From Xylocopa sonorina (lineage: Eukaryota > Arthropoda > Insecta > Hymenoptera > Apidae): 64,000 nucleotides of DNA. The stretch lies in assembly GCF_050948175.1 (NCBI RefSeq), contig NW_027490098.1:1922001-1986000 (forward strand). Reading direction: 5' to 3'. A program made the translations under genes and the position numbers. Positions within the stretch are counted from its first letter, which is position 1. Every line of letters starts with the position of its first letter. Positions 1-13,888 of this stretch are shown piece by piece. The notes beneath the pieces were generated by a model, which made no database searches, had not been told where the DNA came from, and saw nothing but the letters and a program-made list of their open reading frames with translations.

Positions 1-3000
1 GATTTCTAATGCTTCTTAAAACGCGATATCGCATCTCATTTCTATGTTTCATGGTAAGATATAATATGGTTTGCGAAGTGTCATGTATTCCTCGTCTACA
101 CTTCAAATGAATGTAAATGCGACACTTCCTTGCACGGAAATAGCGTTTGCAGATGTCTACGTATCGTAGCAATAGATTCCTTATGCTTCTTAAAACGCGA
201 TATCGAATCTCATTTCTATGTTTCATTGTAAGATATAATATGATTTTTGAAGTGTCATGTATTCCTCGTCTACACTTCAAATGAATGTAAATGCGACACT
301 TCCTTGCTAGGAAATAGCGTCTGCAGATGTCTAGGTATCGTAGCAATAGAGTACTAATGCTTCTTAAAACGCGATATTGCATCTCATTTCTATGTTTCAT
401 GGTAAGATATTATATGATTTGCGAAGTGTTATGTATTCCTCGTCTACACTTCAAATGAATGTAAATGCGACACTTCCTTGCATGGAAATAGCGTTTGCAG
501 ATGTCTACGTATCGTAGCAATGGGGTTCTTATGATTCTTAAAACGCGATATCGAATCTCATTTCTATGTTTCATTGTAAGATATAATATGATTTTTGAAG
601 TGTCATGTATTCCTCGTCTGCACTTCAAATGAATGTAAATGCGACACTTCCTTGCTAGGAAATAGCGTCTGCAGATGTCTAGGTATCGTAGCAATAGAGT
701 ACTAATGCTTCTTAAAACGCGATATTGCATCTCATTTCCATGTTTCATGGTAAGATATTATATGATTTGCAAAGTGTTATGTATTCCTCGTCTACACTTC
801 AAATGAATGTATGTGCGACACTTCCTTGCATGGAAATAGCGTTTGCAGATGTCTACGTATCGTAGCAATGGAGTTCTTATGATTCTTAAAACGCGATATC
901 GCATCTCATATCTATGTTTCATGGTAAGATATAATATGATTTGCGAAGTGTTATGTATTCCTCGTCTACACTTCAAATGAATGTAAATGCGACACTTCCT
1001 TGGTAGGAAATAGCGTCTGCGGATGTCTAGGTATCGTAGCAATAGAGTACTAATGCTTCTTAAAACGCGATATCGCATCTCATTTCTATGTTTCATGGTA
1101 AGATATAATATGATTTGCGAAGTGTTATGTATTCCTCGTCTACACTTCAAACGAATGGAAATGCGGCACTTGCTTGCAAAGAAATAGCGTTTGCAGATGT
1201 CTACGTATCGTAGCAATAGATTTCTAATGCTTCTTAAAACGCGATATCGCATCTCATTTCTATGTTTCATGTCAAGATATAATATGATTTGCGAAGTGTC
1301 TTGTATTCCTCGTCTACACATCAAATGAATGTAAATGCGACACTTCCTTGCAAGGAAATAGCGTTTGCAGATGTCTACATATCGTAGCAATAGAGTTCTA
1401 ATGCTTCTTAAAACGCGATATCGCATCTCATTTCTATGTTTCATGGTAAGATATAATATGATTTGCGAAGTGTTATGTATTCCTCGTCTACACTTCAAAT
1501 GAATGGAAATGCGACACTTCCTTGCAAAGAAATAGCGTTTGCAGATGTCTACGTATCGTAGCAATAGATTTCTAATGCTTCTTAAAACGCGATATCGCAG
1601 CTCATTTCTATGTTTCATGTCAAGATATAATATGATTTGCGAAGTGTTATGCAGTCCTCGTCTACGATTCAAATGAATGTAAATGCGACACTTCCTTGCA
1701 AGGAAATAGCGTTTGCAGATGTCTACGTATCGTAGCAATAGATTTCTAATGCTTCTTAAAACACGATATCGCATCTCATTTCTATGTTTCATGGTAAGAT
1801 ATAATATGGTTTGCGAAGTGTCATGTATTCCTCGTCTACACTTCAAATGAATGTAAATGCGACACTTCCTTGCTAGGAAATAGCGTCTGCAGATGTCTAC
1901 GTATCGTAGCAATAGATTTCTAATGCTCCTTAAAACGCGATATTGCATCTCATTTCTATGTTTCATGGTAAGATATTATATGATTTGCGAAGTGCTATGT
2001 ACTCCTCGTCTACACTTCAAATGAATGTAAATGCGACACTTCCTTGGTACGAAATAGCGTTTGCAGATGTCTACGTATCGTAGCAATGGAGTTCTTATGA
2101 TTCTTAAAACGCGATATCGCATCTCATTTCTATGTTTCATGGTAAGATATAATATGATTTGCGAAGTGTTATGTATTCCTCGTCTACACTTCAAATGAAT
2201 GTAAAAGCGACACTTCCTTGATAGGAAATAGCGTCTGGGGATGTCTACGTATCGTAGCAATAGATTTCTAATGCTTCTTAAAACGCGATATCGCATCTCA
2301 TTTCTATGTTTCATGGTAAGATATAATATGATTTGCGAAGTGTTATGCAGTCCTCGTCTACGATTCAAATGAATGTAAATGCGACACTTCCTTGCTAGGA
2401 AATAGCGTCTGCAGATGTCTACATATCGTAGCAATAGAGTTCTAATGCTTCTTAAAACGCGATATCGCATCTCATTTCTATGTTTCATGGTAAGATATAA
2501 TATGATTTGCGAAGTGTTATGTATTCCTCGTCTACACTTCAAACGAATGGAAATGCGGCACTTGCTTGCAAAGAAATAGCGTTTGCAGATGTCTACGTAT
2601 CGTAGCAATAGATTTCTAATGCTTCTTAAAACGCGATATCGCAGCACATTTCTATGTTTCATGGCAAGATATAATATGATTTGCGAAGTGTTATGCAGTC
2701 CTCGTCTACGATTCAAATGAATGTAAATGCGAATAATATCGCATCTCATTTCTATGTTTCATGGTAAGATATAATATGATTTGCGAAGTGTTATGTATTC
2801 CTCGTCTACACTTCAAATGAATGTAAAAGCGACACTTCCTTGCAAGGAAATAGCGTTTGCAGATGTCTACGTATCGTAGCAATAGATTTCTAATGCTTCT
2901 TAAAACGCGATATCGCATCTCATTTCTATGTTTCATGGTAAGATATAATATGGTTTGCGAAGTGTCATGTATTCCTCGTCTACACTTCAAATGAATGTAA

Positions 3001-6000
3001 ATGCGACACTTCCTTGCTAGGAAATAGCGTCTGCAGATGTCTACGTATCGTAGCAATTGATTTCTAATGCTCCTTAAAACGCGACATTGCATCTCATTTC
3101 TATGTTTCATGGTAAGATATTATATGATTTGCGAAGTGTTATGTATTCCTCGTCTACACTTCAAATGAATGTAAATGCGACACTTCCTTGCATGGAAATA
3201 GCGTTTGCAGATGTCTACGTATCGTAGCAATAGATTTCTAATGATTCTTAAAACGCGATATCGCATCTCATTTCTATGTTTCATGGTAAGATATAATATG
3301 ATTTGCGATGTGTCATGGATTCCTCGTCTACACTTCAAATGAATGTAAATGCGACACTTCCTTGCTAGGAAATAGCGTCTGCAGATGTCTACATATCGTA
3401 GCAATAGAGTTCTAATGCTTCTTAAAACGCGATATCGCATCTCATTTCTATGTTTCATGGTAAGATATAATATGGTTTGCGAAGTGTTATGTATTCCTCG
3501 TCTACACTTCAAACGAATGGAAATGCGGCACTTGCTTGCAAAGAAATAGCGTTTGCAGATGTCTACGTATCGTAGCAATAGATTTCTAATGCTTCTTAAA
3601 ACGCGATATCGCAGCTCATTTCTATGTTTCATGGCAAGATATAATATGATTTGCGAAGTGTTATGCAGTCCTCGTCTACGATTCAAATGAATGTAAATGC
3701 GGATAATATCGCATCTCATTTCTATGTTTCATGGTAAGATATAAAATGATTTGCGAAGTGTTATGTATTCCTCGTCTACACTTCAAATGAATGTAAAAGC
3801 GACACTTCCTTGCAAGGAAATAGCGTTTGCAGATGTCTACGTATCGTAGCAATAGATTTCTAATGCTTCTTAAAACACGATATCGCATCTCATTTCTATG
3901 TTTCATGGTAAGATATAATATGGTTTGCGAAGTGTCATGTATTCCTCGTCTACACTTCAAATGAATGTAAATGCGACACTTCCTTGCTAGGAAATAGCGT
4001 CTGCAGATGTCTACATATCGTAGCAATAGAGTTCTAATGCTTCTTAAAACGCGATATCGCATCTCATTTCTATGTTTCATGGTAAGATATAATATGATTT
4101 GCGAAGTGTTATGTATTCCTCGTCTACACTTCAAATGAATGGAAATGCGACACTTCCTTGCAAAGAAATAGCGTTTGCAGATGTCTACGTATCGTAGCAA
4201 TAGATTTCTAATGCTTCTTAAAACGCGATATCGCAGCTCATTTCTATGTTTCATGTCAAGATATAATATGATTTGCGAAGTGTTATGCAGTCCTCGTCTA
4301 CGATTCAAATGAATGTAAATGCGACACTTCCTTGCAAGGAAATAGCGTTTGCAGATGTCTACGTATCGTAGCAATAGATTTCTAATGCTTCTTAAAACAC
4401 GATATCGCATCTCATTTCTATGTTTCATGGTAAGATATAATATGGTTTGCGAAGTGTCATGTATTCCTCGTCTACACTTCAAATGAATGTAAATGCGACA
4501 CTTCCTTGCTAGGAAATAGCGTCTGCAGATGTCTACGTATCGTAGCAATAGATTTCTAATGCTCCTTAAAACGCGATATTGCATCTCATTTCTATGTTTC
4601 ATGGTAAGATATTATATGATTTGCGAAGTGCTATGTACTCCTCGTCTACACTTCAAATGAATGTAAATGCGACACTTCCTTGGTACGAAATAGCGTTTGC
4701 AGATGTCTACGTATCGTAGCAATGGAGTTCTTATGATTCTTAAAACGCGATATCGCATCTCATTTCTATGTTTCATGGTAAGATATAATATGATTTGCGA
4801 AGTGTTATGTATTCCTCGTCTACACTTCAAATGAATGTAAAAGCGACACTTCCTTGATAGGAAATAGCGTCTGGGGATTTCTACGTATCGTAGCAATAGA
4901 TTTCTAATGCTTCTTAAAACGCGATATCGCATCTCATTTCTATGTTTCATGGTAAGATATAATATGATTTGCGAAGTGTTATGCAGTCCTCGTCTACGAT
5001 TCAAATGAATGTAAATGCGACACTTCCTTGCTAGGAAATAGCGTCTGCAGATGTCTACATATCGTAGCAATAGAGTTCTAATGCTTCTTAAAACGCGATA
5101 TCGCATCTCATTTCTATGTTTCATGGTAAGATATAATATGATTTGCGAAGTGTTATGTATTCCTCGTCTACACTTCAAACGAATGGAAATGCGGCACTTG
5201 CTTGCAAAGAAATAGCGTTTGCAGATGTCTACGTATCGTAGCAATAGATTTCTAATGCTTCTTAAAACGCGATATCGCAGCACATTTCTATGTTTCATGG
5301 CAAGATATAATATGATTTGCGAAGTGTTATGCAGTCCTCGTCTACGATTCAAATGAATGTAAATGCGAATAATATCGCATCTCATTTCTATGTTTCATGG
5401 TAAGATATAATATGATTTGCGAAGTGTTATGTATTCCTCGTCTACACTTCAAATGAATGTAAAAGCGACACTTCCTTGCAAGGAAATAGCGTTTGCAGAT
5501 GTCTACGTATCGTAGCAATAGATTTCTAATGCTTCTTAAAACGCGATATCGCATCTCATTTCTATGTTTCATGCTAAGATATAATATGGTTTGCGAAGTG
5601 TCATGTATTCCTCGTCTACACTTCAAATGAATGTAAATGCGACACTTCCTTGCTAGGAAATAGCGTCTGCAGATGTCTACGTATCGTAGCAATTGATTTC
5701 TAATGCTCCTTAAAACGCGATATTGCATCTCATTTCTATGTTTCATGGTAAGATATTATATGATTTGCGAAGTGTTATGTATTCCTCGTCTACACTTCAA
5801 ATGAATGTAAATGCGACACTTCCTTGCATGGAAATAGCGCTTGCAGATGTCTACGTATCGTAGCAATAGATTTCTAATGATTCTTAAAACGCGATATCGC
5901 ATCTCATTTCTATGTTTCATGGTAAGATATAATATGATTTGCGATGTGTCATGGATTCCTCGTCTACACTTCAAATGAATGTAAATGCGACACTTCCTTG

Positions 6001-9000
6001 CTAGGAAATAGCGTCTGCAGATGTCTACATATCGTAGCAATAGAGTTCTAATGCTTCTTAAAACGCGATATCGCATCTCATTTCTATGTTTCATGGTAAG
6101 ATATAATATGGTTTGCGAAGTGTTATGTATTCCTCGTCTACACTTCAAACGAATGGAAATGCGGCACTTGCTTGCAAAGAAATAGCGTTTGCAGATGTCT
6201 ACGTATCGTAGCAATAGATTTCTAATGCTTCTTAAAACGCGATATCGCAGCTCATTTCTATGTTTCATGGCAAGATATAATATGATTTGCGAAGTGTTAT
6301 GCAGTCCTCGTCTACGATTCAAATGAATGTAAATGCGGATAATATCGCATCTCATTTCTATGTTTCATGGTAAGATATAAAATGATTTGCGAAGTGTTAT
6401 GTATTCCTCGTCTACACTTCAAATGAATGTAAAAGCGACACTTCCTTGCAAGGAAATAGCGTTTGCAGATGTCTACGTATCGTAGCAATAGATTTCTAAT
6501 GCTTCTTAAAACACGATATCGCATCTCATTTCTATGTTTCATGGTAAGATATAATATGGTTTGCGAAGTGTCATGTATTCCTCGTCTACACTTCAAATGA
6601 ATGTAAATGCGACACTTCCTTGCTAGGAAATAGCGTCTGCAGATGTCTACGTATTGTAGCAATAGATTTCTAATGCTCCTTAAAACGCGATATTGCATCT
6701 CATTTCTATGTTTCATGGTAAGATATTATATGATTTGCGAAGTGTTATGTACTCCTCGTCTACACTTCAAATGAATGTAAATGCGACACTTCCTTGGTAC
6801 GAAATAGCGTTTGCAGATGTCTACGTATCGTAGCAATGGAGTTCTTATGATTCTTAAAACGCGATATCGCATCTCATTTCTATGTTTCATGGTAAGATAT
6901 AATATGATTTGCGAAGTGTTATGTATTCCTCGTCTACACTTCAAATGAATGTAAAAGCGACACTTCCTTGGTAGGAAATAGCGTCTGGGGATGTCTACGT
7001 ATCGTAGCAATAGATTTCTAATGCTTCTTAAAACGCGATATCGCATCTCATTTCTATGTTTCATGGTAAGATATAATATGATTTGCGAAGTGTTATGCAG
7101 TCCTCGTCTACGATTCAAATGAATGTAAATGCGAATAATATCGCATCTCATTTCTATGTTTCATGGTAAGATATAAAATGATTTGCGAAGTGTTATGTAT
7201 TCCTCGTCTACACTTCAAATGAATGTAAAGGCGACACTTCCTTGCAAGGAAATAGCGTTTGCAGATGTCTACGTATCGTAGCAATAGATTTCTAATGCTT
7301 CTTAAAACGCGATATCGCATCTCATTTCTATGTTTCATGGTAAGATATAATATGGTTTGCGAAGTGTCATGTATTCCTCGTTTACACTTGAACTGAATGA
7401 GTATGCGACACTTCCCCGCTAGGAAATAGCGTTTGCAGATGTCTACGTATCGTAGCAATAGAGTTCTTATGATTCTTAAAACGCGATACCGCATCTCATT
7501 TCTATGTTTTATGGTAAGATATAATATGATTTGGGAAGTGTTATGTATTCCTCGTCTACACTTCAAAGGAATGTAAATGCGACACTTCCTGGCTAGGAAA
7601 TAGCGTGTGCAGATGTCTAGGTATCGTAGCGATAGAGTTCTAATGCTTCTTAAAACGCGATATCGCATCTCATTTCTATGTTTCATGGTAAGATATAATA
7701 TGATTTGCGAAGTGTCATGTATTCCTCGTCTACACTTCAAATGAATGTAAATGCGACACTTCCTTGCAAAGAAATAGCGTTTGCAGATGTCTAGGTATCG
7801 TAGCAATAGATTTCTAATGCTTCTTAAAACGCGATATCGCATCTCATTTCTATGTTTCATGGTAAGATGTAATATGATTTGCGAAGTGTTATTTATTCCT
7901 CGTCTACACTTCAAATGAATGTGTATGCGACACTTCCTCGCTAGGAAATAGCGTGTGCAGATTTCTAGGTATCGTAGCGATAGAGTTCTAATGCTTCTTA
8001 AAACGCGATATCGCACCTCATTTCTATGTTTCATGGTAAGATATAATATGAGTTGCTAAGTGTCATGGATTCCTCGTCTACACTTCAAATGAATGTAAAT
8101 GCGACACTTCCTTGCAAGGAAATAGCGTTTGCAGATGTCTACGTATCGAAGCAATAGAGATCTAATGCTTCTTAAAACGCGATATCGCATCTTATTTCTA
8201 TGTTTCATGGTAAGATATAATATGATTTGCGAAGTGTTATGTATTCCTCGTCTACACTTCAAATGAATGTAAATGCGACACTTCCTCGCTAGGAAATAGC
8301 GTTTGCAGATGTCTACGTATCGTAGCAATAGAGTTCTTAGGATTCTTAAAACGCGATATCGCATTTCATTTCTATGTTTTATGGTAAGATATAATATGAT
8401 TTGCGAAGTGTCATGTATTCCTCGTCCACACTTCAAATGAATGTAAATGCGACACTTCCTTGCAAAGAAATAGCGTTTGCAGATGTCTACGTATCGTAGC
8501 AATAGAGTTCTTATGATTCTTAAAACGCGATATCGCATCTCATTTCTATGTTTTATGGTAAGATATAATATGATTTGCGAAGTGTTATGTATTCCTCGTC
8601 CACACTTCAAAGGAATGTAAATGCGACACTTCCTTGCTAGGAAATAGCGTGTGCAGATGTCTAGGTATCGTAGCGATAGAGTTCTAATGCTTCTTAGAAC
8701 GCGATATCGCATCTCATTTCTATGTTTCATGGTAAGATATAATATGATTTGCGAAGTGTTATGTATTCCTCGTCTACACTTCAATTGATTGTAAATGCGA
8801 CACTTCCTTGCAAGGAAATAGCGTTTGCAGATGTCTACGTATCGTAGCAATAGATTTCTAATGCTTCTTAAAACGCGATATCGCACCTCATTTCTATGTT
8901 TCATGGTAAGATATAATATGATTTGCGAAGTGTCATGTATTCCACGTCTACACTTCAAATGAGTGTAAATGCGACACTTCCTCGCAACGAAATAGCGCTC

Positions 9001-12000
9001 GCAGATGTCTACGTATCGTAGCAATAGATTTCTAATGCTTCTTAAAACGCGATATCGCATCTCATTTCTATGTTTCATGGTAAGATATAATATGATTTGC
9101 GAAGTGTCATGGATTCCTCGTCTACACTTCAAATGAATGTAAATGCGACACTTCCTTGCAAGGAAATAGCGTTTGCAGATGTCTACGTATCGAAGCAATA
9201 GAGTTCAAGTGCTTCTTAAAACGAGATATTGCATCTCATATCTATGTTTCATGGTAAGATATAATATTCATTGCGAAGTGTAATGTATTCCTCCTCTACA
9301 CTTCAAATGAATGTAAATGCGACACTTCCTTGCAAGGAAATAGTGTTTGCAGTTATCTACGTATCGTAGCAATAGAGTTCTTATGATTCTTAAAACCCGA
9401 TATCGCATCTCATTTCTATGTTTCATGGTAAGATATAATATGATTTGCGAAGTGTCATGGATTCCTCGTCTACACTTCAAATGAATGTAAATGCGACACT
9501 TCCTTGCAAGGAAATAGCGTTTGCAGATGTCTACGTATCGAAGCAATAGAGTTCAAGTGCTTCTTAAAACGAGATATTGCATCTCATATCTATGTTTCAT
9601 GGTAAGATATAATATTCATTGCGAAGTGTTATGTATTCCTCGTCTACACTTCAAATGAATGTAAATGCGACACTTCCTTTCAAGGAAATAGTGTTTGCAG
9701 TTATCTACGTATCGTAGCAATAGATTTCTTATGATTCTTAAAACGCGACATCGCATCTCATTTCTATGTTTCATGGTAAGATATAATATGATTTGCGAAG
9801 TGTTATGCATTACTCGTCTACGATTCAAATGAATGTAAATGCGACACTTCCTGGCAAGGAAATAGCGTTAGCAGATGTCTACGTATCGTAGCAATAGATT
9901 TCTAATGCTTCTTAAAACGCGATATCGCATCTCATTTCTATGTTTCATGGCAAGATATAATATGATTTGCGAAGTGTTGTGCACTCCTCGTCTACGATTC
10001 AAATGAATGTAAATGCGACACTTCCTGGCAAGGAAATAGCGTTTGCAGTTGTCTACGTATCGTAGCAATAGAGTTCTTATGATTCTTAAAACGCGATATC
10101 GCATCTCATTTCTATGTTTCATGGTAAGATATAATATGATTTGCGAAGTGTCATGTATTCCTCGTCTACACTTCAAATGAATGTAAATGCGACACTTCCT
10201 TGCAAGGAAATAGCGTTTGCAGATGTCTACGTATCGTAGCAATAGAGTTCTTATGATTCTTAAAACGCGATATCGCATCTCATTTCTATGTTTCATGGCA
10301 AGATATAATATGATTTGCGAAGTGTTATGCATTCCTCGTCTACGATTCAAATGAATAGCGTTTGCAGATGTCTACGTATCGTAGCAATAGAGTTCTTATG
10401 ATTCTTAAAACGCGATATCGCATCTCATTTCTATGTTTCATGGTAAGATATAATATGATTTGCGAAGTGTTATGTATTCCTCGTCTACACTTCAAGTGAA
10501 TGTAAATGCGACACTTCCTTGCAAAGAAATAGCGTTTGCAGATGTCTACGTATAGTAGCAATAGATTTCTAATGCTTCTTAAAACGCGATATCGCATCTC
10601 ATTTCTATGTTTTATGGTAAGATATAATATGATTTCCGAAGTGTTATGTATTCCTCGTCTACACTTCAAAGGAATGTAAATGCGACACTTCCTTGCTAGG
10701 AAATAGCGTGTGCAGATGTCTAGGTATCGTAAAGCGATAGAGTTCTAATGCTTCTTAAAACGCGATATCGCATCTTATTTCATTATTTCGTGGTAAGATA
10801 TAATATCATCTGCGAAGTGTTATGTATTCCTCGTCTACACTTCAAATGAATGTAAATGCGACACTTCCTCGCTAGGAAATAGCGTTTGCAGATATCTACG
10901 TATCGTAGCAATAGAGTTCTTATGATTCTTAAAACGCGATATCGCATCTCATTTCTATGTTTTACGGTAAGATATAATATGATTTGCGAAGTGTTATGTA
11001 TTCCTCGTCTACACTTCAAAGGAATGTAATTGCGACACTTCCTTGGTAGGAAATAGCGTGTGCAGATGTCTAGGTATCGTAGCGATAGAGTTCTAATGCT
11101 TCTTATAACGCGATATCCCATCTCATTTCTATGTTTCATGGTAAGATATAATATGATTTGCGAAGTGTTATGTATTCCTCGTCTACACTTCAAATGAATG
11201 TAAATGCGACACTTCCTTGCAAGGAAATAGCGTTTGCAGATGTCTACGTATCGAAGCAATAAAGTTCGAAGGCTTCTTAAAACGAGATATTGCATCTCAT
11301 ATCTATGTTTCATGGTAAGATATAATATTCATTGCGAAATGTTATGTATACCTCGTCTACACTTCAAATGAATGTAAATGCGACACTTCCTTGCAAGGAA
11401 ATAGCGTTTGCAGTTGTCTACGTATCGTAGCAATAGAGTTCTTATGATTCTTAAAACGCGATATCGCATCTCATTTCTATGTTTCATGGCAAGATATAAT
11501 ATGATTTGCGAAGTGTTATGAATTCCTCGTCTACGTTTCAAATGAATGTAAATGCGACACTTCCTGGCAGGGAAATAGCGTTTGCAGTTGTCTACGTATC
11601 GTAGCAATAGAGTTCTTATGATTCTTAAAACGCGATATCGCATCTCATCTCTATGTTTCATGGTAAGATATAATATGATTTGCGAAGTGTTATGTATTCC
11701 TCGTCTACACTTCAAATGAATGTGTATGCGACACTTCCTCGCTAGGAAATAGCGTTTGCATATGTCTACGTATCGTAGCAATAGAGTTCTTATGATTCTT
11801 AAAACGCGATAACGCATCTCATTTCTATGTTTCATGGTAAGATGTAATATGATTTGAGAAGCATCATGGACTCCTCGTCTAAACTTCAAATGAATGTAAA
11901 TGCGACACTTCCTCGCTAGGAAATAGCGTTTGCAGATGTCTACGTATCGTAGCAATAGAGTTCTTATGATCCTTAAAACGCGATATCGCATCTCATTTCT

Positions 12001-12358
12001 ATGTTTTATGGTAAGATATAATATGATTTGCGAAGTGTTATGTATTCCTCGTCAACACTTCAAAGGAATGTAAATGCAACACTTCCTTGCTAGGAAATAG
12101 CGTCTGCAGATGTCTAGGTATCGTAGCGCTAGAGTTCTAATGCTTCTTAAAACGCGATATCGCATCTCATTTCTATGTTTCATGGTAAGATATAATATGA
12201 TTTGCTAAGTGTTATGTATTTCTCGTCTACACTTCAAATGAATGTAATTTCGACACTTCCTTGCAAGGAAATAACGTTTGCAGATTTCTACGTATCGTAG
12301 CAATAGATTTCCAATGCTTCTTAAAACGCGATATCGCATCTCATTTCTATGTTTCATG
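1..12358 (-). repeat. 174-bp satellite array, block 1 (minus orientation)
   Basis: About 71 head-to-tail monomers of 174 bp. Landmarks such as CTCGTCTACACTTCAAATGA, GATATCGCATCTCATTTC and ATAGCGTTTGCAGATGTC recur every 174 bp. The array is AT-rich and monomers differ by scattered substitutions. One frame of the minus strand is free of stops in many monomers, because 174 is a multiple of three; I regard this as fortuitous. Irregular units are three 100-bp truncated monomers (junctions near 2731, 3701 and 7133, with two of them repeated near 5367 and 6337 by duplication), a 29-bp deletion near 10350 and a 2-bp insertion near 10730. The block ends at CATG (12355-12358) against a solo LTR. No gene is seen inside it. 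Confidence 0.97.
1976..7247 (-). repeat. 2636-bp higher-order repeat, two tandem copies
   Basis: The sequences from about 1976-4611 and 4612-7247 are near-identical at an offset of exactly 2636 bp. That length equals 14 full monomers of 174 bp plus two truncated monomers of 100 bp. The truncation junctions mark the register: 2731 and 5367 for the first, 3701 and 6337 for the second. Similarity at the same offset continues left of 1976 for some monomers (1966 pairs with 4602). A further truncated unit near 7133 is displaced by one monomer, so copy 2 is not followed by a full third copy. Exact outer limits would need a dot plot. Confidence 0.85.
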
Positions 12359-12545
12359 TGTCACGTCCGGGACCGGGAGAATTTCCGAAGTTGCCCGCGA
12401 CGGCGCGTAGCAGAAATCGCGGAGCCGAGCACTATATTGTGATGGGCACCGTGGTTCCTTTTATGGGACGCTACCGGTAAAAATACCCGAGGACGCGATA
12501 TAATGAGATTCCACAAACCTTTCGCTGTCTTCACACCTTGATAAT

Positions 12546-12841
12546 TCAATAACTACGTTCCAGGTACAGCTGCTGTCGAGGATCGCCGTCTGGTATAGCT
12601 GCGGCGTAGGGTCGGCGTTGCGGAAACGTCAGAGGAACGAGTACCCAACGGCGTTGACCGGAACTGTGAAGTGGAGTCGCAGAGCTCGCCGAATCCGGGA
12701 AGACTGGATTTGAACCGAGGTGGCAGCAACGACGACGGAGTGGCAGGCTGAATACGCTGGATCGGCGTAGTCACGCGCTAAACGACGTAGAAAGTTCTTT
12801 CTACCAGCACGACGCGTTTCCTTATTAGCGGAGCGACACAT
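12546..12841 (-). pseudogene. Frameshifted copy of the LTR-internal ORF (about 98 codons)
   Basis: This is the solo-LTR counterpart of the frame at 17930-18226 and 25357-25653. The ATG is at 12839-12841 and the counterpart of the stop is at 12546-12548. It is one base shorter than the intact copies (296 against 297): a run of four C in the 3' LTR copy is three C here, near 12703, and the frame is lost about halfway. The first half still encodes the conserved basic segment RRAGRKNFLRRLARDY. Loss of frame in a solo LTR, which cannot be propagated by its own element, is expected if the frame was once coding. Confidence 0.5.
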
Positions 12842-12877
12842 CCACGATGAACTTCTCCTAACTGGATTCAAATTGGA

Positions 12878-12984
12878 TAAGCGGCGGTCCGCTCTATCCG
12901 CATCGGTCCAGCAGAACGAAGAACGATCGGTTACTTCGAGTAGTCCGTACCTGTAGTCCACACAGTTAAGCGGCGGTCCGCTCT
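12878..12984 (-). promoter_or_regulatory. Duplicated 18-bp LTR motif (solo LTR copy)
   Basis: Two exact copies of AGAGCGGACCGCCGCTTA, read on the minus strand, at 12878-12895 and 12967-12984, 89 bp apart. The same pair at almost the same spacing is in all four LTRs of the window, including the diverged one. The role is unknown; a protein-binding site is an inference. Confidence 0.5.
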
Positions 12985-13888
12985 AACTATGTAGAGTTCC
13001 AAGTAACGATACTAAATCAAAGTATGGAAGTGATTGTGTATACCCGAGAACCGAAGGTGATCGCGTGGAAATAGAAATGAAACAGAAATTTAAATGTAAA
13101 ATAACAATAAAGATATATTCTGTATAAAAAACCTATGCTATACACTTTACTTCCCTAAACTAAACTTAGTAGAAATAGAACTTAACTAGAAATCGAAATG
13201 GAACTTGAAATAGAATTAGAAGACACCTCGAAGAGGTGATGGAAAGGCACTAAGCCATAAGTTAAACTAGAAGTATCGGGTACTCGGGTCGAGTCCCAGA
13301 GAGAGGTCTGAGTCGAATCGAAGTCGGAACTAGAATGTGCTCTTGCTCGCGTGCTCGAGACCTCCTCGGGTCGCGTGGCGCGCGAGTCGCTGGGCCCTCG
13401 CGGTGGGGCGGACGGTCGGAGTAGGGCGGCCACGCGGTGGGGCGGCCGGTCGGAGTGGGAGCGGCTCGCGTTACGCGTGAGCCGCGAGCGTCGATTGCGC
13501 GCGGGCGCGCATCGCAACTTATGAACTAGAAAATACATATTGAACTTAGAATTATATGCGTGTGTGTTGTTCGTGTTACAATGTGTGTGTCGTGTACTTA
13601 GAAATAGGATTTTAGTGTTTATACGTATATACATTAGAATAGTAAACGTAAGGGTAAGTAAGGGCGGATGTATCGATGCGTTGCTGTACTGGTACCTCGT
13701 GGATCTCAGGATACGCGCGATAGCGCGTTTGGCCGGTCCATCTCCGGGGCGGATACTGCGGGTCGGCTGCCTTAGCTCGGCGAAGGGGTGATTTGCCCGT
13801 GCGCTCGAATGTAGATGTTCCCAGGTAAGAAGGCTCTGCGTGCTGTGGGAGGCGTTGGGGGGTGGAAGGCGGTACGCCGGACGTTACA

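Larger units (their letters stand above)
12359..13888 (-). mobile_element. Solo LTR of Gypsy element, family 1
   Basis: A 1530-bp LTR in minus orientation, about as similar to the two LTRs of the full element at 16883-25808 as they are to each other. Its ends are TGTAACGTCC at 13888 and GGACGTGACA at 12359, read on the minus strand. No internal region is attached, so it is a solo LTR, the usual product of recombination between the two LTRs of one element. CATG lies on both outer sides (12355-12358 and 13889-13892), but the left satellite flank is minus-oriented and the right flank plus-oriented, and they come from different positions in the monomer. From roughly base 380 to its 3' end it is nearly identical to the 5' LTR of the full element; in its first 290 bases it is closer to the 3' LTR. 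Confidence 0.93.

Noticed and set aside
1..12358. Series of Arg-rich tandem-repeat proteins on the minus strand
   Set aside because: The frame is open only because the monomer is 174 bp and happens to lack stops in that frame. Monomer variants add stops, and indels that are not multiples of three occur. Many of the apparent starts are TTG.
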